Part shown: positions 35,990 to 47,900 of the stretch, piece by piece | Layout: each line of letters starts with the position of its first letter | How positions within the stretch are numbered: position 1 is the first letter of the stretch | NCBI RefSeq assembly: GCF_954871325.1 | Contig: NC_088777.1 | Location: 53,544,703 to 53,608,702 of the forward strand | DNA length: 64,000 nt | Source of the DNA: Gordionus sp. m RMFG-2023 | Lineage: Eukaryota > Nematomorpha > Gordioida > Chordodea > Parachordodidae | Direction of reading: 5' to 3' | Program-made: the position numbers and the translations under genes | The notes under the pieces: model-generated | Seen by the model: the letters and a program-made list of their open reading frames with translations, nothing else | What the model was told of the DNA's origin: nothing | Databases searched by the model: none

Positions 35990-37450
35990 TCAAATAATAA
36001 ATAATACAGATGCAACTACATATGCGGAAATCGTATACATCTATCATGTAGTTCAACATTCACAGAGCTATATCATCACAATGTGGGTCGAATCTTTTTC
36101 TCATGATATTTAACGATTCCAATATAAGTGCAAACCTTACTTGTGGCAGAACAAAAATGAGCAAGGCTATCACAAGTGTTTTAGTACCTGAATCCTAGAG
36201 GTCAATTCTAGACGATTTGAAAGATTGGCATCCATATGCAATTCTAACAGATGCAACTAATAAGGGTAATATTAAAACATATCCCTCGATCCTTCGCTAT
36301 TTCAACAAGAATAGGAACATTTTAATAAAACTGTTAAAATATTTTCCTCGGATAGTGAAAAATCCAACGATGTAGCTAGCCACATAATGGTAAATATAGC
36401 TGATTCAGGGTTATCAATGATTTGCATGTCAGCTTTCTGCGCTGATAATGCCTCTGTAAATTTTGGCAAAACCAAAGTTACCGAATTGAGGCAGCACAAT
36501 AATGAATTAATACCAATTGGCTATATATGCTATATACTACATAATTCAAGAAGGCAATAAATGTACTATCTGTGGATGTCGAAATAATTGTGATGAAAAA
36601 TTTTAACGAATTTAGTCATTAACTAAAAGATTTAATGAATTAAAAGAGTTGGTAAAGTGGTCTGACTTGAAATGGTGTAAGTTGTTGCGATATATACCTA
36701 TCAGGTGGTTGTCATTAATATCTGCCATCGATAGAATGTTAAAATTTTACAAACCCTAAAAAAATACTTCTTAAATAAGGATTTATCAAGCTGTCCTAAA
36801 ATTTTGAAAAATTTTTTCGAGTATGAAATGGCAGAAGCATATTTGGGATCGTTTCACATGTAGGAAATCTACTTCATGCAGTTAATATTCAGTTGGAATC
36901 AGAATATTCTTTATAAAAAAGATTCACAAAATCATGCTACAGCTCTGTCTCTACAATTAAAAATTGATAATAAATTTTATGGCGCTATTGCTAAAAATAT
37001 TTTATTAAAATGTTCAAATAATACTCTAATTAACAAATTTTTAAATGAAGCAGATATTTTTATCAAGACAATTTTGATTTTAATAACTATTTACAAATAT
37101 ATAAATATTATGACCTTGGAATAGAAACCATCAATTTGGTTTTTATAATTTGATAAATATATTAAAAATACCGAAAGACATTGATTTCTTGTTTGAGGAG
37201 ATTGTAATTCTCTCTATTTTTATGATTCGCCAAAATACTTAAAGTTAGATGGGTTAAAAGCAGAGGAGAAATGGGTCATCCTAGCGCATTCTTAGCCTGA
37301 TGAGTACTGCTAGAAAAAGGATAGAAATAGGATTGCTTTAACAACATTAGAGGCCGAGCTAATGGTTAAACAAATATATTATTTGGCCAGGAATTTTATA
37401 AATATCTCAATAACGACGGTAAACATTTATTTCTGTTATTTAAATCTCAA
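35990..37450 (+). pseudogene. hAT transposase, decayed, plus-strand copy
   Basis: In the clearest frame, MICMSAFCADNASVNFGKTK and then ELIPIGYICYILHNSRRQ are followed in other frames by YIPIRWLSLISAIDRMLKFY and KDLSSCPKILKNFFEYEMAE. This is the order of catalytic-core blocks in hAT transposases of animals. Several stops and frame changes make it inactive. The frame at 36876-37124 belongs to its C-terminal part. Confidence 0.65.
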
Positions 37451-37559
37451 ATAAAATATAATTAAGTTATAGCAAGGCTATAAAATTTATTGTCAATTTT
37501 TAACTGTAAAGATGAACACATCTGCAGCATTGTGAATCTTTGTTAAGATTCTTCTTATT

Positions 37560-38260
37560 GCAACTAGACATTAACAACATGGTAGATTTCCTACATGTGA
37601 AATTATTCCTAATATACTCTGCCATTCATTATTGAAAAAAAATTTCAAAATGTTAGGATAGCTTTTATAATCTATATTTAAATAATATTTTTTTAAAGGT
37701 TTGTAAAATTTTAAAATTCTATCGATGGCGGGTATTAGGAACATATCCTAACCAACATTGTGCTGACTCAATTCTGTAAATACACTCTGTTTTTACCAAA
37801 TTCACTGAGGCATTATCAGATCATAAAGCTGACATGCAATTTATTGATAATCTCAAATCTGCTATATTTACCATTATATGGTTAGCTATGTTTTTGGATT
37901 TTTCACTATTTGAGGGGAAAAAATTTAATAGTTTTATTGAAACGACCTTATTTTGTTGAAATAGCGGAGGATCAAGGGAAATATTTTAATATTTTCCTTA
38001 TTAGATGCATCTGTTAGAATTGCATATGTATGCCCATCTTTCAAATCGTTAAGAATTGACCTCCTGGATTTAAGTCCTAAAACATTGATGATAGCCTTGC
38101 TCATTTTTGTTCTACAAGTATAGTTTTTATTTACATAAGAGTTCTTCGTTAAATATTATGGGAAAAAGATTCTACCAACATTGTTGATAAGTATCTCTGT
38201 GAATTTTGTACTACAAGATAAGTGATTACAATTGGTGCAACTGTAGTTGCATCTGTATTA
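37560..38260 (-). pseudogene. hAT transposase, decayed, inverted second copy
   Basis: The reverse complement repeats the plus copy with many differences. For example, CATGTAGGAAATCTAC is shared exactly, as are the CCATCGATAGAA region and GATGCAACTAC near the 5' end. The two copies could form a long hairpin if transcribed together. Broken in all frames. Confidence 0.6.
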
Positions 38261-38707
38261 ATTCTTATTTTTGGAGTACCTTATTATGTATTTAAACGTG
38301 GTACTTGATAATTATGCGCCTATCTCTATAATGTTATACACACACACTGTAGATTTCTAATTCGTTTTGCGGGACATTCGCATAAAATATATTTTTAATT
38401 GTAAAATTAAAATCGTTTTTTTTAAATAAAATTTTATCTTGTTTGCATTCTTTTATATTTAAAAAAGATCGTTGGTTTTTTTTAATTGATTATTATATTT
38501 TAATAAATCAAAATGTTATTTTATTTTGAAAAATAGTTACCGACTTTGTATTTTTATAAACTTATTATTAAAAAAAATAAACGGATAATTAAGTCAATTC
38601 AAAATCCCAACCAGCCCGCAAAATATTTATTTTAGCAATTTATATATTTCGTCCGCATAATACCAAATTTCTCCCGCAATTAGAAAATTTTGACCTGGCA
38701 ACCCTGC

Positions 38708-39171
38708 TTACCCCCCTTAAATTCCTACATACCATCCCTCTACCTTATAAAAATGGAAGTAAACTGTACCTAACCCTACCCCAACAAAGCAATATTTCAA
38801 AATCACACGATAGGCATGATATAGCGAAGACCGAAACAGCGAAAATGTTCCCAATATGGCGAAAATTTTTGATAGTATTACAATGAAAATCCCAACAGTC
38901 TCTGAAAATTTAAAAACAATTATTAGGCGTAGAGAATTAGATATTCAAGTATAATAACTTTTTATAAACTATTATTTGTAAATAAAATATTAATTAGAAA
39001 ACTAAGGAAATAATTTTATAATCTATAAAGGTTACTGCGGAAAAAGGTGTGGAGGTCGAGAAAAATTGATGGCCGATTACAAATTTATTATTATGAAACA
39101 TGATATAACTTGCAAAGTAAATCAAGATACATAAATTTTATGTGATACAGTAAATAAATTTAATAACTTAG
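38708..39171. other. intergenic with MITE right-end remnant
   Basis: At about 38728-38785, TACCATCCCTCTACCTTA and ATGGAAGTAAACTGTACC match the right part of the MITE at 34513-35374. The remainder is AT-rich and unrecognised. Confidence 0.45.
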
Positions 39172-40185
39172 GGGCAAATTCAATTCAGTCCTCTCATAAG
39201 AGATAAACAATCCTTTCCTGTTGGTTTAAATTTACCAATTGTTTTGTTTAATGATTTTAGGCCCAAATTTAACTGCCAACCTATAATGTAGTAAAAAAAA
39301 GATTTACAGGCAGCGTCTACATGACAGGATTTTCACTGGATGCAAACTCCCTTAAAAACCTTTGCCTACCCCCCTAAAAAATCCCGCCGTCTTCGGCGGC
39401 AGTGTCTTTTTATTATTATTTTCACCTTTATAATTATATTGATACTTTTTTCAGAGAATTTATAAGCATAACTTACATTAATTTAACTTACATTAATCTA
39501 TCTCTACTAACAACTATCGATATTTTGTGAATATAAAGAATTTATTTTTTAGATAATAAATTCAATTAAAACCTCCATTATTTACAATGAATTAATTATT
39601 ATGGCATTATGAGCTTGCTGATTTGGAAAACAGTGTGTATGATTGTTTGCAATATATAGATTTGGTCAATAATTGTATTATAATAATTCAATAATAAAAG
39701 TATTAATTTTTACAGCAGTAAATTGTATTCTATCTCATTTCAAAATTTAATAGATAACCCCCCAAAAAATTTATCCTACCCCCATTAAAGCAGCCTACCC
39801 CTTCAAAAAAAGAGGATGCAAACTGTTCCTACCCCTCCCGCTCATGTAGACGCTGTGTACAGGCTCCCTACCATTGAATATAGAGCCAAATTTTACAATA
39901 TTTATTATACTAAATTTAATATTTTAAATGAAAATTCAATTCAATCTACAAGCAACTCTCAATAAGAGATACTCAAACCTTCACTGTTTAAAGTAAAAAA
40001 TTTTTGCCAATTAATTTTGGTAATTTTTATTTTAGGCCCAAATTTAATTAAGCCACTGTAATGTAATAGTAGATGCAGAGGTCATGCTCACTTCTGCTGA
40101 AAGTATAGATTTATTTTACCTTATTTATTTTGTATTTTTTAGGTGCAAATTCAATTCAGCTTACAAATGATAATAAATCAGCAGG
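39172..40185. repeat. tandem repeat of about 213 bp, about 2.3 units, split by a MITE
   Basis: Units start at about 39176 (GCAAATTCAATTCAG), 39930 (AAAATTCAATTCAATCTAC) and 40144 (GCAAATTCAATTCAGC). The block TTAGGCCCAAATTTAA recurs at about 39260 and 40035. Removing the 545-bp MITE and one copy of its target duplication (553 bp in all) brings the first spacing to about 200, against about 213 for the second. Confidence 0.55.
39311..39855. mobile_element. hAT-type MITE, CAGCGTCTACATG family, clean copy
   Basis: 545 bp. Terminal inverted repeat CAGCGTCTACATG / CATGTAGACGCTG. Flanked by TTTACAGG (39303-39310) and TGTACAGG (39856-39863), an 8-bp duplication with one difference. Inner GC hairpin CGCCGTCTTCGGCGG at about 39383. 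No coding frame. Confidence 0.8.
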
Positions 40186-40439
40186 AGAAGCAGCTATTGA
40201 AAGTTATCCTTTAAATAAACATAATTAATAAATTATCTTTGATGATGGTGATTTTCCAATAGATTTGGCAATGCTCTTTAAATTTAGTAAATGTAGTAAT
40301 ACCAATTACTAATTATAAACAATACGACCACTGATTTATATTTCAATTTATTTTTGATATCAAATTTTTATTGATTATTTTTCGAATGTTCGATTCTATT
40401 TTAATATACAATATCTATAAATAATCATTTATTAATTTA
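40186..40439. other. AT-rich, no gene seen
   Basis: Nothing recognised. Confidence 0.4.
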
Positions 40440-40623
40440 TTACATTTCCTTCAAACAATTTAAAGTTAGATTTCTTCAATAAACCTCTTTGTAGGTTTAC
40501 GGTTTCTTGATGAGCAACGTAATGTGGTATTTGTATTTGTGTTTGTATTTGCTTCATTCACTGGCACAACCATTTCTGTAACTTCCAAAGAACTTTCATG
40601 ATTTGGGATAACTAAACGATTTC

Positions 40624-41241
40624 TTAACTGGTCTGCATGCTTCCGTAATGTTTTCCCGAAGATTCAACAATATAAGAATAAAGTCCTATTCTTTCTTTAA
40701 TTACTCCCTCTCTCCAACCATTGGTATTTTCATTATTTAACCATATAGGTTGTGAGATTACAAATTCTCTTTCCTTTGAATGTAAATCATGATGAAGGCT
40801 TTGTTTATCATTGGCCCTTACTATTTCGTGTTCGGCATTTGGTCGGATCCAATCCAGACTTGTTTTTAATTGCCTCCCAAACATAATTTTAGCAGGAGAT
40901 CTCCCTGTGGAACTATGCTCTCCCAATCGGTAGGTTGTTAAAACCTGTGTCATAGCTTCTTCGGGATCGCTAATTGAATCTCTTCCAAACCTAACAAACC
41001 ATTTATTTAGTCGTTTTATCATAGCATCAGCAGAGGTATTCTGCATTAGATCAACTTCTAACCATGGTCTATTTTTCTGGCATCCAGAACATTTTTTTAT
41101 AAAATTTTCTATATCACATCTGGGCCACCAGCAATACAATCTAAAAATAGATTTCGTTACATTTTCCCCAGGATGTCCCCGGTGAATCATTCCTAACACT
41201 GCATTTCTTACTTTATTAGGAATACCAATCTCCCATTCCAT
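40624..41241 (-). pseudogene. integrase part of the Ty3/gypsy fossil
   Basis: The integrase zinc-binding region is seen as MIHRGHPGENVTKS with a downstream C..C pair. Further on, VLTTYRLGEHSSTGRSPAKI and MFGRQLKT are typical of the end of the integrase core. Last recognisable part of the element. Confidence 0.7.
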
Positions 41242-41336
41242 TCTATAATATTACGATTGACAGAAAGCTCTTCCCGTCGATTATAAAAATTAACTATTTC
41301 TTTATCTCTATGACGATCAAAGTTTCGCCAACTTTG

Positions 41337-42035
41337 CTAAATATGTATTGCTACTTTTTTTAATATTAAATCTTGCTTCGACTCTTTTCGCAGAATATTT
41401 TCTGACAATTGCATATCATTCAAATTAATACTTCGAATATCCAAAGCATGTTTAGAATCTTGATTCTCTTCCGAAATTTCTTGGTGTTTATTAATCAAAT
41501 CTCGAATTCTAGAATCTAGTGTTATGCAACATTTTTCTTTTTCAATATTGCTGACCAAATTGCGTACTTGTTTAATCATAACCTGACGAGGCATTTCTAA
41601 ATTGAATGCTATAATCCATGGTAATCCGAAAAGAGGCACCCCAGTTGTATTCATTATTATTACTGGTAGAGTCCTTGTCTGTGATCCAATCCTAACATTG
41701 ACTTGGGTCTCGCCCTTAACGTCTAACGGATGATCACCATATGCAGTCAATGGACAGGTTGGCCTAATTTTTGGTCGCCCAATACTTGTCCATATATCAA
41801 TTCCTATCAATGACGCTTGTGCACCAGTGTCAAAATTAAATTTAACATCTAACCCATTTATCTCTGCAGTTAGTTTTGCTCGATTCTCTCGATTTTGTTG
41901 AATCTTCCAAATATTATGAATAGAATCACTTGATGACACTCTTATATAATTTAAATTCTTTGATTTACAGCAAACTGCAAAATGACCAATTTTTTTACAT
42001 TTATTACATGCCGCATTTGTAACTGGACATCTCAC
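41337..42035 (-). pseudogene. zinc knuckle and retropepsin part of the Ty3/gypsy fossil
   Basis: The zinc knuckle CNKCKKIGHFAVCC is followed by a pepsin-like fold with FDTGAQASLIG (active-site DTG) and a flap/hydrophobic region ending VPLFGLPWI. Second part of the element. Confidence 0.7.
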
Positions 42036-42145
42036 TTCTCGGTTATGAATAAAACCACATTTATAACATTTAAGTTTATTATAATCTTTATCATTATTAT
42101 ATTTGTATTTATTATTCTCTTTATCAAATGTATTATTATACTTGA

Positions 42146-42700
42146 CTAGCCTTTATCAAATGTAGTCGTCGTTTTAATTGGATGTTTATAATTATTATCA
42201 TTTATCTTATTAACAACAGGCATATTTTTATTTGCCATTTCTTTATCTGCTCGCTCAGAAGCTAATGCCAGATCAAGAATAAATTGAAAAGTCAGTACAT
42301 TATTATCTCTATCAAGACCGTCGAGATATAGAGCTCTAAGATCTCTTTCCAATCCCGGTATTTCCATGTCAACCATAAACTGATCACGTAAACGCTCGTC
42401 AATATCATTAAGATAATGACAACGCTTGCCAATTGTTTTAATTTTATCTGCAAATTCAGTTATGGTTTCAGTTTTTCTCCGTAATCTAACGAAATCAAAT
42501 CTAGAAGCAAAAGCTGTTGACGTCGGTTTAAATAGTTTAAAACATATTGACTTAATTTCCTCAAAAGATAAAGTTTCGATCGAATCAGGATAACAAAAAC
42601 GGTCCACCAACTCAATATTCTTATTGCCAAAAAATGTTAAAAATATATCTTTATATTGACATTCAGATGGGCTAGCATGTTTAGGATAAAAATGATTCAT
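42146..42700 (-). pseudogene. gag part of the Ty3/gypsy fossil
   Basis: About 184 residues with retrotransposon gag character: charged, helical, and with the conserved block LRRKTETITEFADKIKTI. First part of the element on the minus strand. Confidence 0.6.
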
Positions 42701-42715
42701 ATTATATTAGGGACA

Positions 42716-44953
42716 TTATGTAATAAAAATTGTGAAAAAATTAATAACATATTTATTGCTCTAGAGGTAATTTTGCAAAAATAATTTTTATAATATATTT
42801 AAAAAATCTATTAATAATTAAAAATATAATATTTTTTATTTATGAAAATTTTAGTGGGGGAACATTTATATATTTTTTCGCTATTCTGCTTTTCGCTGTA
42901 TCGTACCTAATTCGAGGATCTATTCCTTTTAAAGTTCAGGTATAATCTTGTTCATGTAATAATTATGTTTGATATAAATTTTCGTTACTTTTTTAAAATG
43001 AAATTTTGTGGCTTTTGTTATAATTTCTCAATAATTTATTTACAAGAGGGTAGGAGCGCTGTAATTTGTGATTATCTATGTATATGAATATAACTAAAAA
43101 TATTAAAGGCCAATGGATATGTTTTTACCTATCTTCTTAAACCTGCTTATATTTTATGCATTGGCTAGGTGGGGTAAAATATTTTTAAAGCAGTTAAATA
43201 GGTAAATCCAATCATAATCCTTAAATATTGGGTAAGTAAGCCAAACATAATTTTTAAACAAATGGGTGGTATTTTTAGACAGATTTTGTTGAATTTGGGA
43301 GTTAGAAACTAACCTATTGCAGATCATACATCTAATTTGCATATTTTCGTTTTTTTTTATCAGACAAATTAAAATATTTTTTGTTTATTTTATTCTCTTT
43401 TAAGAGTCAGTCTAGGCTGTGAAAATTTTTTATCAGGGTTTTGGCTTTAAGCCTGTAATTGTCCAGCCCAGCCTTAAAATATATTTTATAAGTTGTCAGC
43501 ATGTCCCTTAATAATTCTTTTGAGAAAAATAGCATTAAATTTTTTTTTTAAACCTTTCCCTGATTCTAACCCATAAATATATTTAATATAGTCTGATCCA
43601 GGCTAAAAATCTCTTTTTCCTTGGCTCGTTATGTCACCAATCCTTTTGTTTTATTTTTTTTGATATGTACTCTCAACCTGAAACCAGGCTGGAAATGATC
43701 ACAAAAACAATATATTATAAAAGTCAAGGCTGGGGAAAAGGGGGGGGGGAGTGGGTGTAATTTAAGAAAATAGAAATCTAGGCTAGGTTCTATAAAATTA
43801 ATTAGTTGAAAAATAATATAATGGAATATTTAACAATCATTTACTGATAATTTCAATTTCTCCTTCAAATAATTTGATAATTTGTAAAATTATGAAATAA
43901 TAATATTTAAAAAATTCTGAATTAGACCATGAAATGATCATAAATAAAAATCTAGTTATATATTGAGCTTTTAAATGATAATTCTTTTTAAAATATGGGC
44001 CAAGCCTAAAATTTTCTCTGCAGATCTTTGGTGTAAATAAATGTTATAACAAATTAATATAAATGATTATATAGTTTAAAATATTACAAATACAAGATAA
44101 ATCTTGTGATAGGCAAAAAAAAAGAAGTTTTTAACAATAATATTTGGTGTGATTATTTAAAATTAAAGATATAATGTTATAAATTTTATTATACTTAAAT
44201 CATCAATACTTGATCACACCTCGACAAAGGTAAGAGCACTATATAATGAAAAACAAAACAGCATTGGGAATCTTGCTTATATCTTCCTAGAAAATTTTTA
44301 AACTAAATTTGAAATTGATATTAATAGATGCTAGAGAAGTAATACATCTATTTAAATTAAGAATTTAAATTTCCAAAAATAGACACAAAGATGACATTTT
44401 CGAGATTCCCAATTTTTCACAGCTTTCTACCCAATTCCTCGTCAAATATTGTAGATAAAAACTCTTCTCTGTTTTCAAACTTCATGGGATTTTGCATCTT
44501 CAACCTACTCACTTGGAGACTAAACAGGTTTACATGCCTTTACACCTTACTGAATTGAATTAACAAAGAAAAAATTTATATAAAATTGTCCTAAAAAAAA
44601 TACAAAATAATACAAATTGCCTTTTTTATTTTCTTAAAAATAAATAAATTACATCAATACTCAACAATAAATTTTCTTCTGGATTCATTTTTTTAAAAAA
44701 ATTATTTTATAGAACAAAATTTAAAATTTTTACAATCAAGGATTTACAATATTTTAATTCCTTATATAATTTTAATGTATTTAATTTATTAGAGATCCAA
44801 AATATCAAAAAATTTCATTTCACAAACTTATGAAACTTTATCGAAAACCCATTTTTAGTATGAAATAAAATTTTGCACATAGCCTTAATAAATAATATAA
44901 ATTATGTTTATTTTAATAGACTGGAAGTTCAATTGAAAACTTTCTCTTGCTAA
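42716..44953. other. intergenic, repeated CAGGCTG-like motifs
   Basis: AT-rich. Between 43400 and 44000 short motifs of the type CTAGGCTG, CCAGCCTTAAAAT, CCAGGCTAAAAAT, CCAGGCTGGAAA, AAGGCTGGGG and CAAGCCTAAAAT recur in both orientations, possibly a decayed element. A 10-G run lies at 43740-43749. No gene is recognised. Confidence 0.35.
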
Positions 44954-47900
44954 ATGCATATAGCAGTTGCTATAGCTGTGATAATATGCTGCAGTTACTC
45001 TAAGACATCAAACTATGTCAATTCACATATCAGTAAAGATGATCAAATAATTAGAAATTTAGTATTAACTATTATATCACCATTATCATACAACACTCAT
45101 CTGAATAATATATCAATTTCATCCTCTTCAAATAAATACTATGATACATTACAACAAAGTATATCTTCAGCATGCTATAAAACACTGTTAAGCTATGGGA
45201 GTTTACTAGAATCAAAGGAACCCGATGGATTTTCACTTAGGATTTTAAAGGATATGATTGATTTTTCCGGAAAGTTTCCATCTATTTCCATAACATCAGG
45301 CAACATAATCTCCTTAGGATCTTTTGATGATTGCATATCTCTTCACCCCAAATATCTGACTTACTCTTTAACATTTATAGATGCTAGCATATTCAATCCT
45401 GCCTTAACTAACGCCTTCGAGGCTTACAAAAATAAATTACCTTTATTGTTATGGATGCCTGGTGCCACCTACCAGGTTGGATGGTGCTTGCCAGCCAGTT
45501 GCGATCAATTTGACGTGAAAGCTATAGCAGAAATTGCCGTTTTGCAAGTAATATACAGTGATTCATTCAAATTATTTACGCCATATTATTTAGGAAACGT
45601 GTCAGATATGGGCAAAATTTTGAAAACCGTATCGGTCTATAAAATTATTACTCACACCCAAGATTTGACCTTGCAGCTTGTTCCCGAAAATGTGAACCGC
45701 GCCGCTGGCTATTCCTCGTGGCTTAAAGGTAAACATCAAAAATACGTAAAGAGAAGGTCACGGGATTTGATATTTGGGGTCGCGTTTTTCTCTATTTTTG
45801 GCGCCATTTTGTTGTTTATTTACTTGAAGGAGAGAAGAGATTTTGTTACGAATCTACATTCCAAGCCTCGTTCCGCCTCGCGAGGAAATAATTTTTTTCG
45901 CGCCCTTCCAACTCTCTCGCAATGCTTTTCCCCTCGTCAAAACTTACTCAAAATATTGCGTGGCGGGCCTTCTTATATTAATAGTAATAATGTTTCAAAC
46001 TCGCCTGATTCTGCCTCTTCCAATAGTACGCACCCGAGCCAACCCCTCGGCAACGGTTATAACTATGAATCTGCCCGTGGCATCGTCAAAACTTCCCAAA
46101 ATGTCATCAAGTCACCTCTGACTTTTCTGACAGGCGTGAGGGCCCTCAGTACGTTGCACGTGATGTATGGCCATACCTATGTCTTTTCTCTATTCTTCGT
46201 CTCCAACTTCGAACACGTTATGAAAGGTATGAAGGGTCGCTTTTACCATCACAGTTTCGGCCATTTGAATAGTAGCCTTATCACTCCCACGGATGCGGGA
46301 AAAAATATTCTCCCGCGTGATCATGACGACAATGATCCCATCCTAAATTTAAACCGTTTCGATTCATTTTTCGTATTCATGTACTGCGCGTTTTTCGCCG
46401 TCGACTCCTTTTTTTTATTTTCTGGCCTTTTGAGCTCGGCGTTCACCCCGATACTATCCCAATTATCGAAACACGCAAATCAAATCACCCTTAATAACCT
46501 GATTCGATCTTATCCGGCCCCTTTGATATACCGTTATATCCGACTTACGCCGGTTTACGCCGCGGTTTTGGTTTTCGAAATATTCGTGTCCCCTTACATC
46601 GGTAACGGCCCCTATTGGGCCTCCGAAGGCGTTGATCCGGATTGCCGGTCCCTCTGGTGGACCAACTTAGCCTACGTTAATAATTATTTCACTACCGGTC
46701 ACCGCACCGCATCCGGGAAATTGGACGGGAAGGTTAGAATGTGCATGCCTTGGGCCTGGTATCTCGCCTGCGATTTTCAGTTTCACCTCGTGAGCCCCCT
46801 CATAATTTTCGCGCTAATCAAATTCTCCGCTCCGGCTAGTTCCCAAAAAAGGGGAAAAGGACTCAAGCTTAATTTAAAACGGTTGGGAATAATTTCGGCT
46901 TGCTTTATAGGACTCCTCGTGGCGCTCTCCTTCTGTATCAGCTACTATAACCGTTACAAGTTTAGTATTTTTTTTTTCGTCACCTTAGATACTATCCTCC
47001 TCCCTTAATGAAGAATTCATCTTTTAATTAAACCTCAGTGATAAAGTTACCACGAACCTTCAAAGTATTATTAAACAAAGAAAGTAGGGGGCAGGCAGAT
47101 TAGTTCTATCTCCCTGTAAATATCCCTCGTTTTCTTTACAATCGTATATAATATAAGATATATAAATTAATTTGATAAAATCAATAGAGGATTCCTTCTA
47201 ATTTTTATATATAAATCATCCAACTAAATTTTCCCCAAATATATCTAATTTTAAAAATAGATATTTTCGTTTATTCAAATGATTTACGAGAATTTTTTTT
47301 TTAAAAAAAAATTTAAAATATTTGTTATTTATTTAACCTAAATAAAGTGGGGTTTGGTAAACAAGAAAATGATTTTAATGGCTCGTCTTATTTTTCTGTT
47401 TGGAACAGTCTATTGAGTTTTAGAACTGACGGCCCTAACAGATTTCTGTTAGAAATAAGACTAATCAGGAATTTTAGTTGGGAGGTTGATGGTTAAACGT
47501 TGGCTTTTTCCCAGCTCAATCTACGTATACCTGCCCGGAGAAAATCCGCGAACGTTTTAATTTGTGTTTTTTAGTTTCTCTCAAATTTGAGTTCGCTAAA
47601 ATCGTTAATAAAAAACCTCCGCGGCCAAAGTGATAGTTTAGCCGGCTATAACTGGGTTTAAATCATAGTAATTACCCAACCTTAGTCAGGGCAAGGTCTT
47701 ATTGATTGATCGCTTTACAAGATATTTTATCTACGTAATCTGCCTATTCTTACGATTTAACTTTCTTCTTTCAGGGGTTATGCGCTCATCCACAATTTTT
47801 TAAAATGTATGTATTTTTTTTTGGCATTTTAGATTACGGAATACGGAATTTTTAAATATTTTAATTCGTGATACTTAAAGCCACTACAAGGATTTTAGTA

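Larger units (their letters stand above)
35660..38707. mobile_element. hAT transposon remnant holding two inverted transposase copies
   Basis: The ends are TAGGATTGCCATGTC on the left and an inverted CAGGGTTGCCAGGTC on the right (38693-38707). Subterminal CTCCCGCAAT motifs occur at both ends. Inside lie a plus-strand decayed transposase (about 35990-37450) and a minus-strand copy (about 37560-38260), tail to tail. No 8-bp target duplication is left. The superfamily call comes from the AFCADNA.VNFG, LIPIGYICYILHN and IRWLSLISAIDRML patterns. Confidence 0.7.
40440..42715 (-). mobile_element. Ty3/gypsy-type LTR retrotransposon fossil, internal region
   Basis: Minus-strand parts in the expected order: gag (42146-42700), CCHC zinc knuckle and aspartic protease (41337-42035, with CNKCKKIGHFAVCC and FDTGAQASLIG), and integrase-type region (about 40465-41241, with GHPGENVT, a C..C pair in KKCSGCQKN, and a C-terminal SSRNRKPTKRF tail). 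The element is broken in several places. No LTRs were recognised at the ends. The frames are still long, which suggests moderate rather than great age. Treated as a fossil. Confidence 0.75.

Noticed and set aside
36302-36499. 65-codon minus-strand frame as a gene
   Set aside because: Antisense to the decayed plus-strand hAT transposase.
45843-46121. 92-codon frame inside exon 1 of the acyltransferase
   Set aside because: Overlaps the clearly coding frame. The frames at 49496-50054 are shadows for the same reason.
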